DNA from: CAZCAC01 sp964496575
GTDB taxonomy: Bacteria; Planctomycetota; UBA1135; GCA-002686595
NCBI GenBank assembly: GCA_964496575.1
Contig: CAZCAC010000018.1
Coordinates: 33,787 to 97,786 of the forward strand
Direction: 5' to 3'
Length of the DNA: 64,000 bases
The position numbers and the translations under genes were made by a program. The stretch's first letter is position 1; every line of letters starts with the position of its first letter. The notes under the pieces are model-generated. The model did not search any database. It was not told the DNA's origin and worked only from the letters and a program-made list of their open reading frames with translations. Below, piece after piece: positions 1-7,225 of this stretch.

Positions 1-1058
1 TCGGAGCTGCGCACCTCCCCCACGATGATCCGGTCGGGGCGCATCCGCAGCGAGTTGACCACCAGGTCGCGGGCGGTGACCTCGCCGGAGCCCTCGATGT
101 TCGGCGGGCGCGTCTCCATGCGCACCACGTGATCCTGGTCGAGCACCAGCTCGGCAGTGTCCTCGATGGTGACGATCCGCTCGGTATTGGGGATCGCCTC
201 GCAGAGCGCGCCGAGCAGGGTCGACTTGCCGGCGCCGGTGCCGCCGGAGATCAGGACGTTCTTGCGGAGTCGCACGACGTGGTCGAGGAACCGCATCATG
301 TCCGGCGAGTACATCGCCAGACGCAGCAGGTCGTCGCGCCGCAGCCGCTGGCGCCCGAAGCGACGAATGGAGATCGTCGGCCCGTCGAGCGAGATCGGCG
401 GGATGGTCGCGTTCACCCGGCTTCCGTCGGGCAGGCGCATGTCGACCATCGGGCTGTTCATGTCGATCCGGCGACCGACTCGCGCGGCGATTCGCTCGAT
501 CACCCGGCGGATGTGCTCGTCATCGGCGAAGCGGACGTCGGTTCGCTCCAGCTGGCCGAAGCGCTCCACGTACACGCGATTGGGGCTGTTGACCAGGATG
601 TCGGTCACCGCCGGATCGGCCATCAGACGGGCGAGGGGGCCGACCCCGAGGGTCTCCTCGAGCAGCTCGTCGGAGAGTCGCTCCCGCTCCTCGTCGTTGA
701 GCGCCAGCTCCTCGATGGAGAGGGTCCGCTCGACGAACTCCTTGACCGCACCCTCGACGAACTCCTCGGTGGCACCGAGGAGCTGGCGCTCACCGATCTC
801 GTCGAGCAGCCGCTCGTGCAGGCGCGCCTTGATGGTCAGGTAGTCCGCGGCGCTGCCGATCGGCTCGGGCTCCGCCTGCCGGCCGTAGTTGTCCGGGCGC
901 GCCGCCTCGGGGCGCAGGCGCGACGCCGCGGCGGTGGTGATCGCCGCGCGGAACTGCTTGCGTGCGAGGTGCATCGCCCGCTCTTCCGCCAGCGGATCCT
1001 CCCGAGGCTCGTCCTCGGTCGAATCGGGTTCGGGTTCAGCCGGAGGGTCTACGCTCAT
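1..1058 (-). CDS. cpaF: Tad/Flp pilus assembly ATPase CpaF (TadA), 3' end beyond window
   Basis: Cytoplasmic hexameric ATPase of the type II/IV secretion superfamily that powers Flp pilus assembly. Reading the minus strand from the ATG at 1058 gives 352 open residues with no stop before the window edge. An acidic N-terminal tail of about 40 residues is followed by the CpaF helical region. The Walker A loop GGTGAGKST lies at about residues 271-279, the acidic segment IVTIEDTAEL follows about 20 residues later, and RPDRIIVGEVR (Walker B) sits at the edge. Its ATG overlaps the cpaE stop in the sequence ATGA, so translation is probably coupled. The missing C-terminal part should carry the His box, and tadB/tadC would be expected next, outside the window. 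Confidence 0.95.
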   Translation of the reverse strand, partial: MSVDPPAEPEPDSTEDEPREDPLAEERAMHLARKQFRAAITTAAASRLRPEAARPDNYGRQAEPEPIGSAADYLTIKARLHERLLDEIGERQLLGATEEFVEGAVKEFVERTLSIEELALNDEERERLSDELLEETLGVGPLARLMADPAVTDILVNSPNRVYVERFGQLERTDVRFADDEHIRRVIERIAARVGRRIDMNSPMVDMRLPDGSRVNATIPPISLDGPTISIRRFGRQRLRRDDLLRLAMYSPDMMRFLDHVVRLRKNVLISGGTGAGKSTLLGALCEAIPNTERIVTIEDTAELVLDQDHVVRMETRPPNIEGSGEVTARDLVVNSLRMRPDRIIVGEVRSS

Positions 1059-2284
1059 GCCTGTGCCTCACCTCCCAACGGGGAGTCTTCCGGGGGCTTC
1101 GCCACGGGAGTGACGGTCCGTTCCACGCCGGGTCCGGGAGCGGACTCGATCTCGTCCACCACGCCGTTCAGCGCCCGCCCGAAGCCGAAGCGGTGCCCGC
1201 AGGAGAGGGCGTACGGTCTCCCGGTGTTGACCGCGCTGATCACCTTCTTCTGGAAAGGGAAGACGTGGTCGATCTCGCGTCCGAGCCGGTCGATGACGTC
1301 CTGCACGCGCAGGCCGCCGGAGACCTTGGGGAAGTTGAAGTTGAGGACCACGCGCTGTCGCGCCAGGGAGACGCCGACCTTGTGCAGGACGTCGAGGAAG
1401 TGCGCGTTGCCGACCACGCTCGGCACCGTGGCGTGGAAGATCACGTAGACGAGATCCGAGAGGTCGAGCGCGGCCATGATCACGCTGTCCAGCATCGGAT
1501 AGGTGTCGATGATCACGTACTTGTACGCTCGCCGCCCGAGGCTGACGATCCGCGAGAGACCTTCGTCGTCGACGTGCGAAGCTTCGACCGCGTCGAGCGG
1601 AGCGGCCAGCACGTGGAGGCCGAACTCGCTGGGCACGGCGATCTGGCGCAGCAGCGTCTCGTCGAGTCGATGGCTCTCCTGGATCGCGTCGACGATGGTG
1701 GTCTTGGGGACCAGGTCGAGCATCATCGCCGCGACGCCGAGCTGCAGGGAGGTGTCGACCAGGAGCACCTCGTCCGGGTGGCGCATGGCCAGCGCGACCG
1801 CGGTGCTGATCGCGACCGTGGACTTCCCGGCGCCGCCCTTGTTGCTGACGAAGGAAACGACCTTGCCCAGGTCGCGCCGGGACCGCGGCGCCGCGTTGAG
1901 GATCCGGTCCATCAGCTGCTGCACTTCGCTGCTGGAGAGCGGGCGACGCAGGAAGTCGGCGACCTGCACGCGCATCGCGTCGATGATGATCTGGCTCTCG
2001 GAGACGCTGCCGAGCAGGTCCTCGTTGCGGTAGGTGGCGACCACCACCGATTCCGGCGAGGCCACGGCCACTTCCTCGGCGAACCCGGTCAGCGCGGAGG
2101 AATCTCCCCGCAGCTCGAAGCAGATGATCTCCGGCCGCCGGCTACGGGCGAGCTCGACCCCCTGGCGCACGTCCATCGCATGATGGACGAGCGGTTTCCA
2201 TTTCTTCACCCCTCTCAGCGCGGCGTTGAACTCCTCGCGCAGCTGGGGGTCGGTTCCGACGATCAGGATCTGGGGATTCTTCAT
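1055..2284 (-). CDS. cpaE: Pilus assembly MinD-like ATPase CpaE (TadZ)
   Basis: Polar-localisation ATPase of the Tad apparatus, 409 residues. Residues about 5-125 have the fold pattern of a response-regulator receiver, but the position of the phospho-acceptor Asp reads CFELRG and the usual Lys is replaced (FLRRPL), so it should not be phosphorylated, as is common in TadZ. Residues about 140-370 form a ParA/MinD ATPase with the deviant Walker A motif SNKGGAGKST (147-156) and the VLLVDTSLQLG Walker A' region. The C-terminal 30 residues are Pro/Glu-rich and look disordered. It lies between tadG-like and cpaF and overlaps cpaF by 4 bases. No clear Shine-Dalgarno precedes the ATG; the gap to tadG is 18 bases. 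Confidence 0.93.
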   Translation of the reverse strand: MKNPQILIVGTDPQLREEFNAALRGVKKWKPLVHHAMDVRQGVELARSRRPEIICFELRGDSSALTGFAEEVAVASPESVVVATYRNEDLLGSVSESQIIIDAMRVQVADFLRRPLSSSEVQQLMDRILNAAPRSRRDLGKVVSFVSNKGGAGKSTVAISTAVALAMRHPDEVLLVDTSLQLGVAAMMLDLVPKTTIVDAIQESHRLDETLLRQIAVPSEFGLHVLAAPLDAVEASHVDDEGLSRIVSLGRRAYKYVIIDTYPMLDSVIMAALDLSDLVYVIFHATVPSVVGNAHFLDVLHKVGVSLARQRVVLNFNFPKVSGGLRVQDVIDRLGREIDHVFPFQKKVISAVNTGRPYALSCGHRFGFGRALNGVVDEIESAPGPGVERTVTPVAKPPEDSPLGGEAQA

Positions 2285-2302
2285 TCTGCCGTATGAAGGG
2301 AA

Positions 2303-3808
2303 TTAGCGAACGAGGGCGGGAGCCCGGATCAGGCCGGGAACCGTGGGGAGGTTGTCGATGAGGATCTCCCAGACATCTACGTCGAGCTCCGAGTTCTGCA
2401 GACCGTCGAAGAGCGCGCTCGCGTTGCGGGGGGCGATCCAGGGAGCTTCGGGTCGGTCCGGGGGGGCCATCTCGTTGGCCATGACGATCAGCCTGATCCG
2501 CGGAATCGGGCTCTGCCCGTCGTACACTTCCTCGCCGTTCTCATCCAGGTGGATCTCCGTCTTGATGCGGAAGAAACCCTGGATGTACTGCGTGCGGCCC
2601 ACACCGAACTCCCAGTGGTCGTAGAAGGCGGGGGCGAAGATCTCCGAGGTCAGCCAGTACTCCTCCTCGTAGCCGTGCTGGTCCCACCAGTCGTCCTTCC
2701 CGTGGTACGGCAGGCGCAGCAGCTTGTCCCCGACGCGGCGAGGCTGCTTCTCCTGCAGGGCGCCGAACATGAAGTCGTCGTTCCCCGGGATCAGCAGGGT
2801 GTGGTCCTCCCACACCTTGAGCACGATGTAGCGTGACTGGTAGTCCTCGGACAGGGGATCGTCGATGGTGTGCCAGTGGATGTCCGAGTAGTTCCAGGGA
2901 TCCCAGTAGGCTTCGTCCACGTTGAACGCCATCGTGCCGACGCCGATCCCCCACTCGGGGCCGTACTCGGGATGCGCCAGGCCCGCGCGGACCGCGGTGC
3001 GTCCCTGGGCGATCGCCGTGGCCCGGAAGGAGAGGCCGTGGTGGCGGATCGAGTAGCCGAGCTCGGGATCGGTGCCGATGAACGTCGAGCCCCCGCCGAA
3101 GACCAGCGGCAAGGTCCACCCCGAGGAGCTCACTCCGGACTGGCGGTCCAGCGGGTTGTTACCCGGTTGCCCCGGGGAGAACGTCCGTCGCAGGCGCACC
3201 AGCATCGAGTCGGCGAAGGGAGCCTCCAGGGCGCTGGCCGGATCGAAGTCGACGCGCTCGTAGTCGTTCGAGTCCTCGAGGTGAATCGGATTGCCCTCGT
3301 AGCCGATTCCCTCACCATTGAACTTTCCGCTGACGATGTCCCCGTGCCGTGCATTCGCGTGGTTTCCCCCGGCTCCGTCCTGGTTCGGCTCGAGGACGGG
3401 AATCGAGTGATACACGCCGCCGTGGATCTGACCGAAGTTGGTGGCACCCTGCCCCCCGGTGAGAACGTGATAGTGTCCCGCTCCCTCCTCGGAGGGCTCG
3501 TAGTCCTCGAGGAGGCCCTCGTAGTCGAAGGCCCAGGGCACGAAGCGGCGGTTTCGCATTCGACGCTCCAGGTCGCGGATGTGCACGTTGTTCTCCGCGA
3601 TGGGGCCCACCGCGTGGTCGCGCTCCCGCAGGATCTCGCGAGCCGCGCTGTCGGCGACACTCTGCATCCGATCGCGGGTGATGCACACCAGCCCCATCTC
3701 GATCGCCACTCCGACCATGGCCAGGATGGCGACCATCATCAGCCCGAACAGGACCATCACGGTCCCTTCGCGCCTTCGATCGGTCGTCCTCCTTCTGCCG
3801 CAGGCCAT
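2303..3808 (-). CDS. TadG-like pilus assembly protein with one N-terminal membrane segment
   Basis: Exported protein of 501 residues. After a basic leader (RRREGT) a hydrophobic stretch VMVLFGLMMVAILAMVGVAI at about residues 18-37 is followed by the RDRMQSVADSAA pattern that is typical of TadE/TadG and TadG-type proteins. The rest is a long periplasmic domain rich in Gly, Asp, Tyr and Trp with no motif I recognise. The ATG at 3808 has an excellent Shine-Dalgarno (AGGAGG, 7-base spacer); a GTG six bases earlier is too close to that site. It sits between cpaB and cpaE in the Tad operon, where TadG is thought to act as a minor pseudopilin or anchoring protein. The family call rests on the N-terminus and location only. 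Confidence 0.75.
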   Translation of the reverse strand: MACGRRRTTDRRREGTVMVLFGLMMVAILAMVGVAIEMGLVCITRDRMQSVADSAAREILRERDHAVGPIAENNVHIRDLERRMRNRRFVPWAFDYEGLLEDYEPSEEGAGHYHVLTGGQGATNFGQIHGGVYHSIPVLEPNQDGAGGNHANARHGDIVSGKFNGEGIGYEGNPIHLEDSNDYERVDFDPASALEAPFADSMLVRLRRTFSPGQPGNNPLDRQSGVSSSGWTLPLVFGGGSTFIGTDPELGYSIRHHGLSFRATAIAQGRTAVRAGLAHPEYGPEWGIGVGTMAFNVDEAYWDPWNYSDIHWHTIDDPLSEDYQSRYIVLKVWEDHTLLIPGNDDFMFGALQEKQPRRVGDKLLRLPYHGKDDWWDQHGYEEEYWLTSEIFAPAFYDHWEFGVGRTQYIQGFFRIKTEIHLDENGEEVYDGQSPIPRIRLIVMANEMAPPDRPEAPWIAPRNASALFDGLQNSELDVDVWEILIDNLPTVPGLIRAPALVR

Positions 3809-3835
3809 AGTCACTCCTCCTCCTCGGGACCGCTG

Positions 3836-4786
3836 CTAGCGCGGGGATTCCTTCACCGGGACGATCCCGAAGGTGCATTCATTTCCCTTGTAGACCTCGA
3901 CTTTCTGCATCGAATCCAGGAGCCAGCGATACGCGGCGATCTGGTCGACCGGCTCCGGCTGAATCCGCGGGACTTCGCGCTCTTCGCGCTCACCGACGCC
4001 GGAGTGGCCGACGCAATAGATCGTCTCGTCCTGCACCAGCGCGTCCATGACCAGGTCCACGTCGTCGGGGTGCAGGGCCACTGCCACCACCGTCTTGCTC
4101 CCCTGCTTCTCGGCACGACGGATGATCATGCCGTTCTGGGCGAGCAGCAGCCGCTCGGGCTCCCGACTGATCGAGGCGAGGGTCATCTGGTCCGTGGGGG
4201 AGACGTACGGACGGGCGTCGAGCGCGGCCTTGGCCGCCTTCTCGATCCCGTCGTCCACCGGACGGCTCACCTTCAGGTCAAAGCGGTTCCGGGATCCGAG
4301 GCTGTCGATCCCTTGGACCTTCTTGGCATCGAGCATCACCAGTTGCTTTCCTTCTGGAACCAACCCGACGATTCCCGGAGCGGTCCCCTCGGGGAGAAAG
4401 TCCGAGATCATGAACGGCTGGTTACTCCCCATGGCGTTCTTGAGGACGCGACCCTTTACCTCGTTGAACCCGGTGGCGTATCCGCGCTTCGCGACCTGTT
4501 CCTCGGTCAGGTCCATGTAGGCCCTTCGAACTCCCTGGATCTGGGGATCGAAGACGGCCGACACACTAACCTGGTCTCCCGGCTGCAGGGACCGGACCGA
4601 GAGGAGAACGGGGATTCCGCGAGGTGCGGCTTGGACCTCCCCCCCCCACAAGTTAGCCAGCCCGATATTCGTCTTCCCCGTCGCTTCGAGGGTGACGATG
4701 GTTCCGACGACGGCCAGCACGACCAGCAAGAGGGCCAGGAAGGGGTTGAACCGCGACTTGTTCTGTCGTCCGCGTTGGGTGCTCAT
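3836..4786 (-). CDS. cpaB: Flp pilus assembly protein CpaB (RcpC)
   Basis: Periplasmic component of the Tad secretion channel, 316 residues. A single membrane segment FLALLLVVLAVVGTIVTLEA (about 16-35) anchors it. Residues about 57-130 resemble a SAF domain (PVLLSVRSLQPGDQVSVSAV, then a GRVLKNAMGSNQPFMISDFL segment), which is the CpaB/RcpC hallmark, followed by a periplasmic domain with a VALHPDDVDLVMDAL segment. It precedes tadG-like by 27 bases and follows tadE. The ATG lacks a visible Shine-Dalgarno. Length and domain order match the family. Confidence 0.88.
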   Translation of the reverse strand: MSTQRGRQNKSRFNPFLALLLVVLAVVGTIVTLEATGKTNIGLANLWGGEVQAAPRGIPVLLSVRSLQPGDQVSVSAVFDPQIQGVRRAYMDLTEEQVAKRGYATGFNEVKGRVLKNAMGSNQPFMISDFLPEGTAPGIVGLVPEGKQLVMLDAKKVQGIDSLGSRNRFDLKVSRPVDDGIEKAAKAALDARPYVSPTDQMTLASISREPERLLLAQNGMIIRRAEKQGSKTVVAVALHPDDVDLVMDALVQDETIYCVGHSGVGEREEREVPRIQPEPVDQIAAYRWLLDSMQKVEVYKGNECTFGIVPVKESPR

Positions 4787-4838
4787 GACATTTGATAGGG
4801 TAGTTGCGAGGGGTGAGCTTGGAGAGGCCAGCGGGGCG

Positions 4839-5768
4839 TCAAGGTCCCTCGGGGCCGAAGATCACCTCGCGGCGGGCGACCGCTTGAACCGAGACGATCT
4901 TCCGATAGGGACGCACTCTCTGAAGGAAGGCATAGTGATAGCCCAGGCCATACTTGCCACTGTAGGGCGCGCTTGGCCCGAAGTCGGGAGGAATAGCGTA
5001 GTCGTAGTCGGTCGGTAGTCCGGTGTCCTGTACCAGGCTGTCGCTGGCCATGTACACGCTTGCGGGACCATTGGGGAATACGTTTGGATCGAAGGCGCTC
5101 ATCGCCGCGGCCTGGAATGGATAGTTGATCCGAACGTTGACCACACCGGCGAAGGGGCTGCCCGCGTTGATCGGGAAGTGACTCTCCACGTCACCCGCGG
5201 GAAGCACCTCCTCGACGACGGGAATCCAGTCGATCGTCTCGACGCCGAAGGTATCCGGGGCATCCGAGTACTCGAGAACGCGGGGGATCAGGACCGTGTA
5301 AGCATCCTGACCATCCACCACCTTGGCCAGAGCACCGGGGTAGCGGATCACCTCCTCCGGTTGATCGCCAGGAATCGTGTCGCGGAACATCAGAGGCCGC
5401 AGCATCTGATTCACCAGGGGCAGAGCGGCGAAGTAGGTGTCGATCTCCTCCTGGGTCGAACCGCTGTCGGCAAGCCGGACGACGAGATGCTCCTCGTCGT
5501 AGATGCGCGTCTTGACGTACTCGGTCGCCAGCGCCTCCTCGAAGGTCAGCGTGGCGTCGATCGGGGCCCTGGAGAGTTCCTGGGCCAGAACGTCGGCCGC
5601 ACCCTGGACCGTCTGCGTAGCGAGAGTCCCACGACCAAGGTCGAGGAGCACCACCATCAGGAGGTACAGGGTGAAGGCGACGAGGCCGAATTCGACAAGC
5701 ACACTTCCCCGGCGCGGATTGCTCATCCGCGCCGGAGACGCGCGTTCATTCTGCAGGATGGTTCTCAT
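4839..5768 (-). CDS. tadE: TadE-family pseudopilin-like protein
   Basis: Minor pilin-like protein of the Tad system. The N-terminus has a basic leader followed by RRGSVLVEFGLVAFTLYLLMVVLLDLGRG split across the leader/helix boundary, with the conserved Gly/Glu spacing of prepilin-like TadE sequences, so cleavage after that Gly is likely. The helix runs into a TLATQTVQGAADVLA segment, then a periplasmic domain of about 230 residues. Possible starts are TTG at 5774, ATG at 5768 and ATG at 5726; none has a strong ribosome site, and 5726 would give a leader of only seven residues. The start is therefore uncertain. It lies between flp and cpaB. Confidence 0.82.
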   Translation of the reverse strand: MRTILQNERASPARMSNPRRGSVLVEFGLVAFTLYLLMVVLLDLGRGTLATQTVQGAADVLAQELSRAPIDATLTFEEALATEYVKTRIYDEEHLVVRLADSGSTQEEIDTYFAALPLVNQMLRPLMFRDTIPGDQPEEVIRYPGALAKVVDGQDAYTVLIPRVLEYSDAPDTFGVETIDWIPVVEEVLPAGDVESHFPINAGSPFAGVVNVRINYPFQAAAMSAFDPNVFPNGPASVYMASDSLVQDTGLPTDYDYAIPPDFGPSAPYSGKYGLGYHYAFLQRVRPYRKIVSVQAVARREVIFGPEGP

Positions 5769-5831
5769 GACCAATCATCAGGGCCAGGCCGGGCGAGAGA
5801 TCGCTCGGGTCCGGCACGTAGAGATGGTCCC

Positions 5832-6155
5832 CTACGGGGTTATCCCCCACTGGGAGTCATCGATCATCCCGTCGGCACCAGACCCGTACAGATCACTGAA
5901 CGAGCTCTGCTCGTCGAACTTAATTTGGATGCCGTCGCCAAGATCATGAGTCTTGATGACGCGCCCGCCGAGAATGGGCCCGACGTCTTCGGCATTGCTG
6001 CTAGGCAGCGCGCCGGCGATGGTGCCGACGAGGTCGTTGGTCTTGTGGCCGAGAATCGAAACGGCCGCAGCCGTGGTGAGCGCGACTCCCGCCACGAGAA
6101 GGCCGTACTCGACCAGGGCGGCACCGCGCTTGCGGTTTGTCTTAGAGATTTTCAT
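5832..6155 (-). CDS. flp: Flp-type major pilin
   Basis: Structural subunit of the Flp pilus, 107 residues. The class III prepilin signature is clear: basic leader KTNRKRG, then AALVEYGLLVAGVALTTAAA with Glu and Tyr at the Flp positions, so the prepilin peptidase should cut after the Gly at about residue 11. It is longer than classical Flp pilins (about 50-70 residues) because of an acidic 65-residue C-terminal domain. The ATG has a GGAGG site 10 bases upstream. It is the first gene after a 335-base gap that contains a strong hairpin, which suggests its own promoter and high expression. No prepilin peptidase (TadV/CpaA) gene is present in the window. Confidence 0.88.
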   Translation of the reverse strand: MKISKTNRKRGAALVEYGLLVAGVALTTAAAVSILGHKTNDLVGTIAGALPSSNAEDVGPILGGRVIKTHDLGDGIQIKFDEQSSFSDLYGSGADGMIDDSQWGITP

Positions 6156-6490
6156 GGGTAAGAAGCCTCCTCAGTGCAACGGAGGGAGAAATGGTTTCTT
6201 GAAAAGGTTCGACGGCGACTCGGCTTCTCCCGCACCTCTGCGAGCCCGAATCTCCTCCAACAGACCCGCCCGGATGGACGGGCTCGCAGGAAGCTCACCC
6301 GACCGGGATGAGCCCCCCACTGCCCCGCTTCGGAGAAGCGGGGTGTTCGTCCTGGCGAGGAGCCGACGGTGGCCCCTCACTCTTCGCGCAAGGTCGACGG
6401 CACGCCAGGCCGGGGTGTTCCGCCCGGTCACCGAGAACGCGTCGACGAGATTGCGACTTCCCATCATAAGGTCATCCCCCGAAATATGCG
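6156..6490. other. 335-base intergenic leader between tadD-like gene and flp
   Basis: This gap splits the Tad locus into two transcriptional blocks. It holds the perfect hairpin at 6323-6343 and otherwise no convincing gene; a 107-codon minus-strand reading frame is present but has pilin-unlike, Arg/Ser-rich composition and no ribosome site. A promoter for flp is expected between about 6160 and 6320 but I cannot point to specific boxes. Confidence 0.5.
6323..6343 (-). terminator. Perfect 9-bp hairpin upstream of flp
   Basis: CCCCGCTTC (6323-6331) pairs exactly with GAAGCGGGG (6335-6343) around a 3-base loop. No U-tract follows on either strand, so it may be a Rho-assisted terminator for the secretin/tadD block, an mRNA stabiliser for the flp transcript, or both. 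Confidence 0.5.
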
Positions 6491-7225
6491 TCATCTTACC
6501 TTCTCCCCGCCGGCCGCGCGCAATCCAGCCAATCTGGAGGCCGCGGGCTGGTATTCGGGGTTCTCAGACAATGCGGCTTCGTACCTCTTCCGGGCCTCAG
6601 AGGGGTTCTCGTCGGCCTCCTCGATCAGCCCCTGGTTGAAGGCCACGCGCCACTCCGGCGCACCGAGGCGCAGGGCCATCTCCAGGGCCTCGCGGGCCCC
6701 GGTGAGATCGTGGTCGAGGTAGGCGGCGGCGGAGCTCGCCTCCCAGAGTCCGGCGTGGTCGGGACGGAAGCGGAGCTGCCGCTCCAGCACCCGCTTCGCG
6801 GCGGGCAGGTTGCCCTCGTCGATGGCGATCCGGCTGCGCAGGACCCCCGCCTCGGGGTGAGCCGCCTGGATCGCGAAGAGCGCATCGAGGTAGCCGCTGG
6901 CGCGCTCCCGCCCGCCCTGGTCGTAGGTGACCGAGGCGAGGGTGTAGAGTGTCGCCACGTGGCCGGGGTAGTCGTTGTGTAGCCGGCGCAGCTCGTTGAG
7001 GACCCGTTGACCGTCGACGAGGAGTTGCTCCTCGGCGCGGTCCCGCGGCCTCGAGGGGTCCTGGAGGACGTGGTAGCGCTCGACGAGGTCGAGGAGACGC
7101 TGGTCCGGCCCCTGCCCCTCGTGCCGGTAGCCGGGGGCCGGGGAGGAGCAGGCGAGGCTCGTCGCGGCGAACGCCGCGAGCAGCAGGAGGTGGGAGAGCT
7201 TCATCGTCTGGAGGATCTTCATCAC
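6491..7225 (-). CDS. TadD-like TPR lipoprotein
   Basis: Exported 244-residue protein with a hydrophobic leader LSHLLLLAAFAATSLAC; the Cys at about residue 26 is a plausible lipidation site although the -3 residue is Ser rather than Leu. Residues about 85-240 are tetratricopeptide-like helices, the last two clearest (LGAPEWRVAFNQGLIEEADE, then ARKRYEAALSENPEYQPA). In Tad loci TadD is a TPR outer-membrane-associated pilotin-like protein for the secretin, and this gene directly follows the secretin. Its GTG at 7225 overlaps the secretin stop as GTGA, and an ATG at 7222 is an equally possible start. Confidence 0.75.
   Translation of the reverse strand: MMKILQTMKLSHLLLLAAFAATSLACSSPAPGYRHEGQGPDQRLLDLVERYHVLQDPSRPRDRAEEQLLVDGQRVLNELRRLHNDYPGHVATLYTLASVTYDQGGRERASGYLDALFAIQAAHPEAGVLRSRIAIDEGNLPAAKRVLERQLRFRPDHAGLWEASSAAAYLDHDLTGAREALEMALRLGAPEWRVAFNQGLIEEADENPSEARKRYEAALSENPEYQPAASRLAGLRAAGGEKVR

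Noticed and set aside
129..1448. 439-codon plus-strand reading frame opposite cpaF/cpaE
   Set aside because: It is the antisense shadow of two recognisable Tad genes; the protein is Arg/His/Asp-rich with no family resemblance. GC-rich codon bias opens such frames throughout.
6171..6494. 107-codon minus-strand frame upstream of flp
   Set aside because: It covers the perfect hairpin at 6323-6343, has no ribosome site and an unlikely composition, so it is treated as the flp leader.
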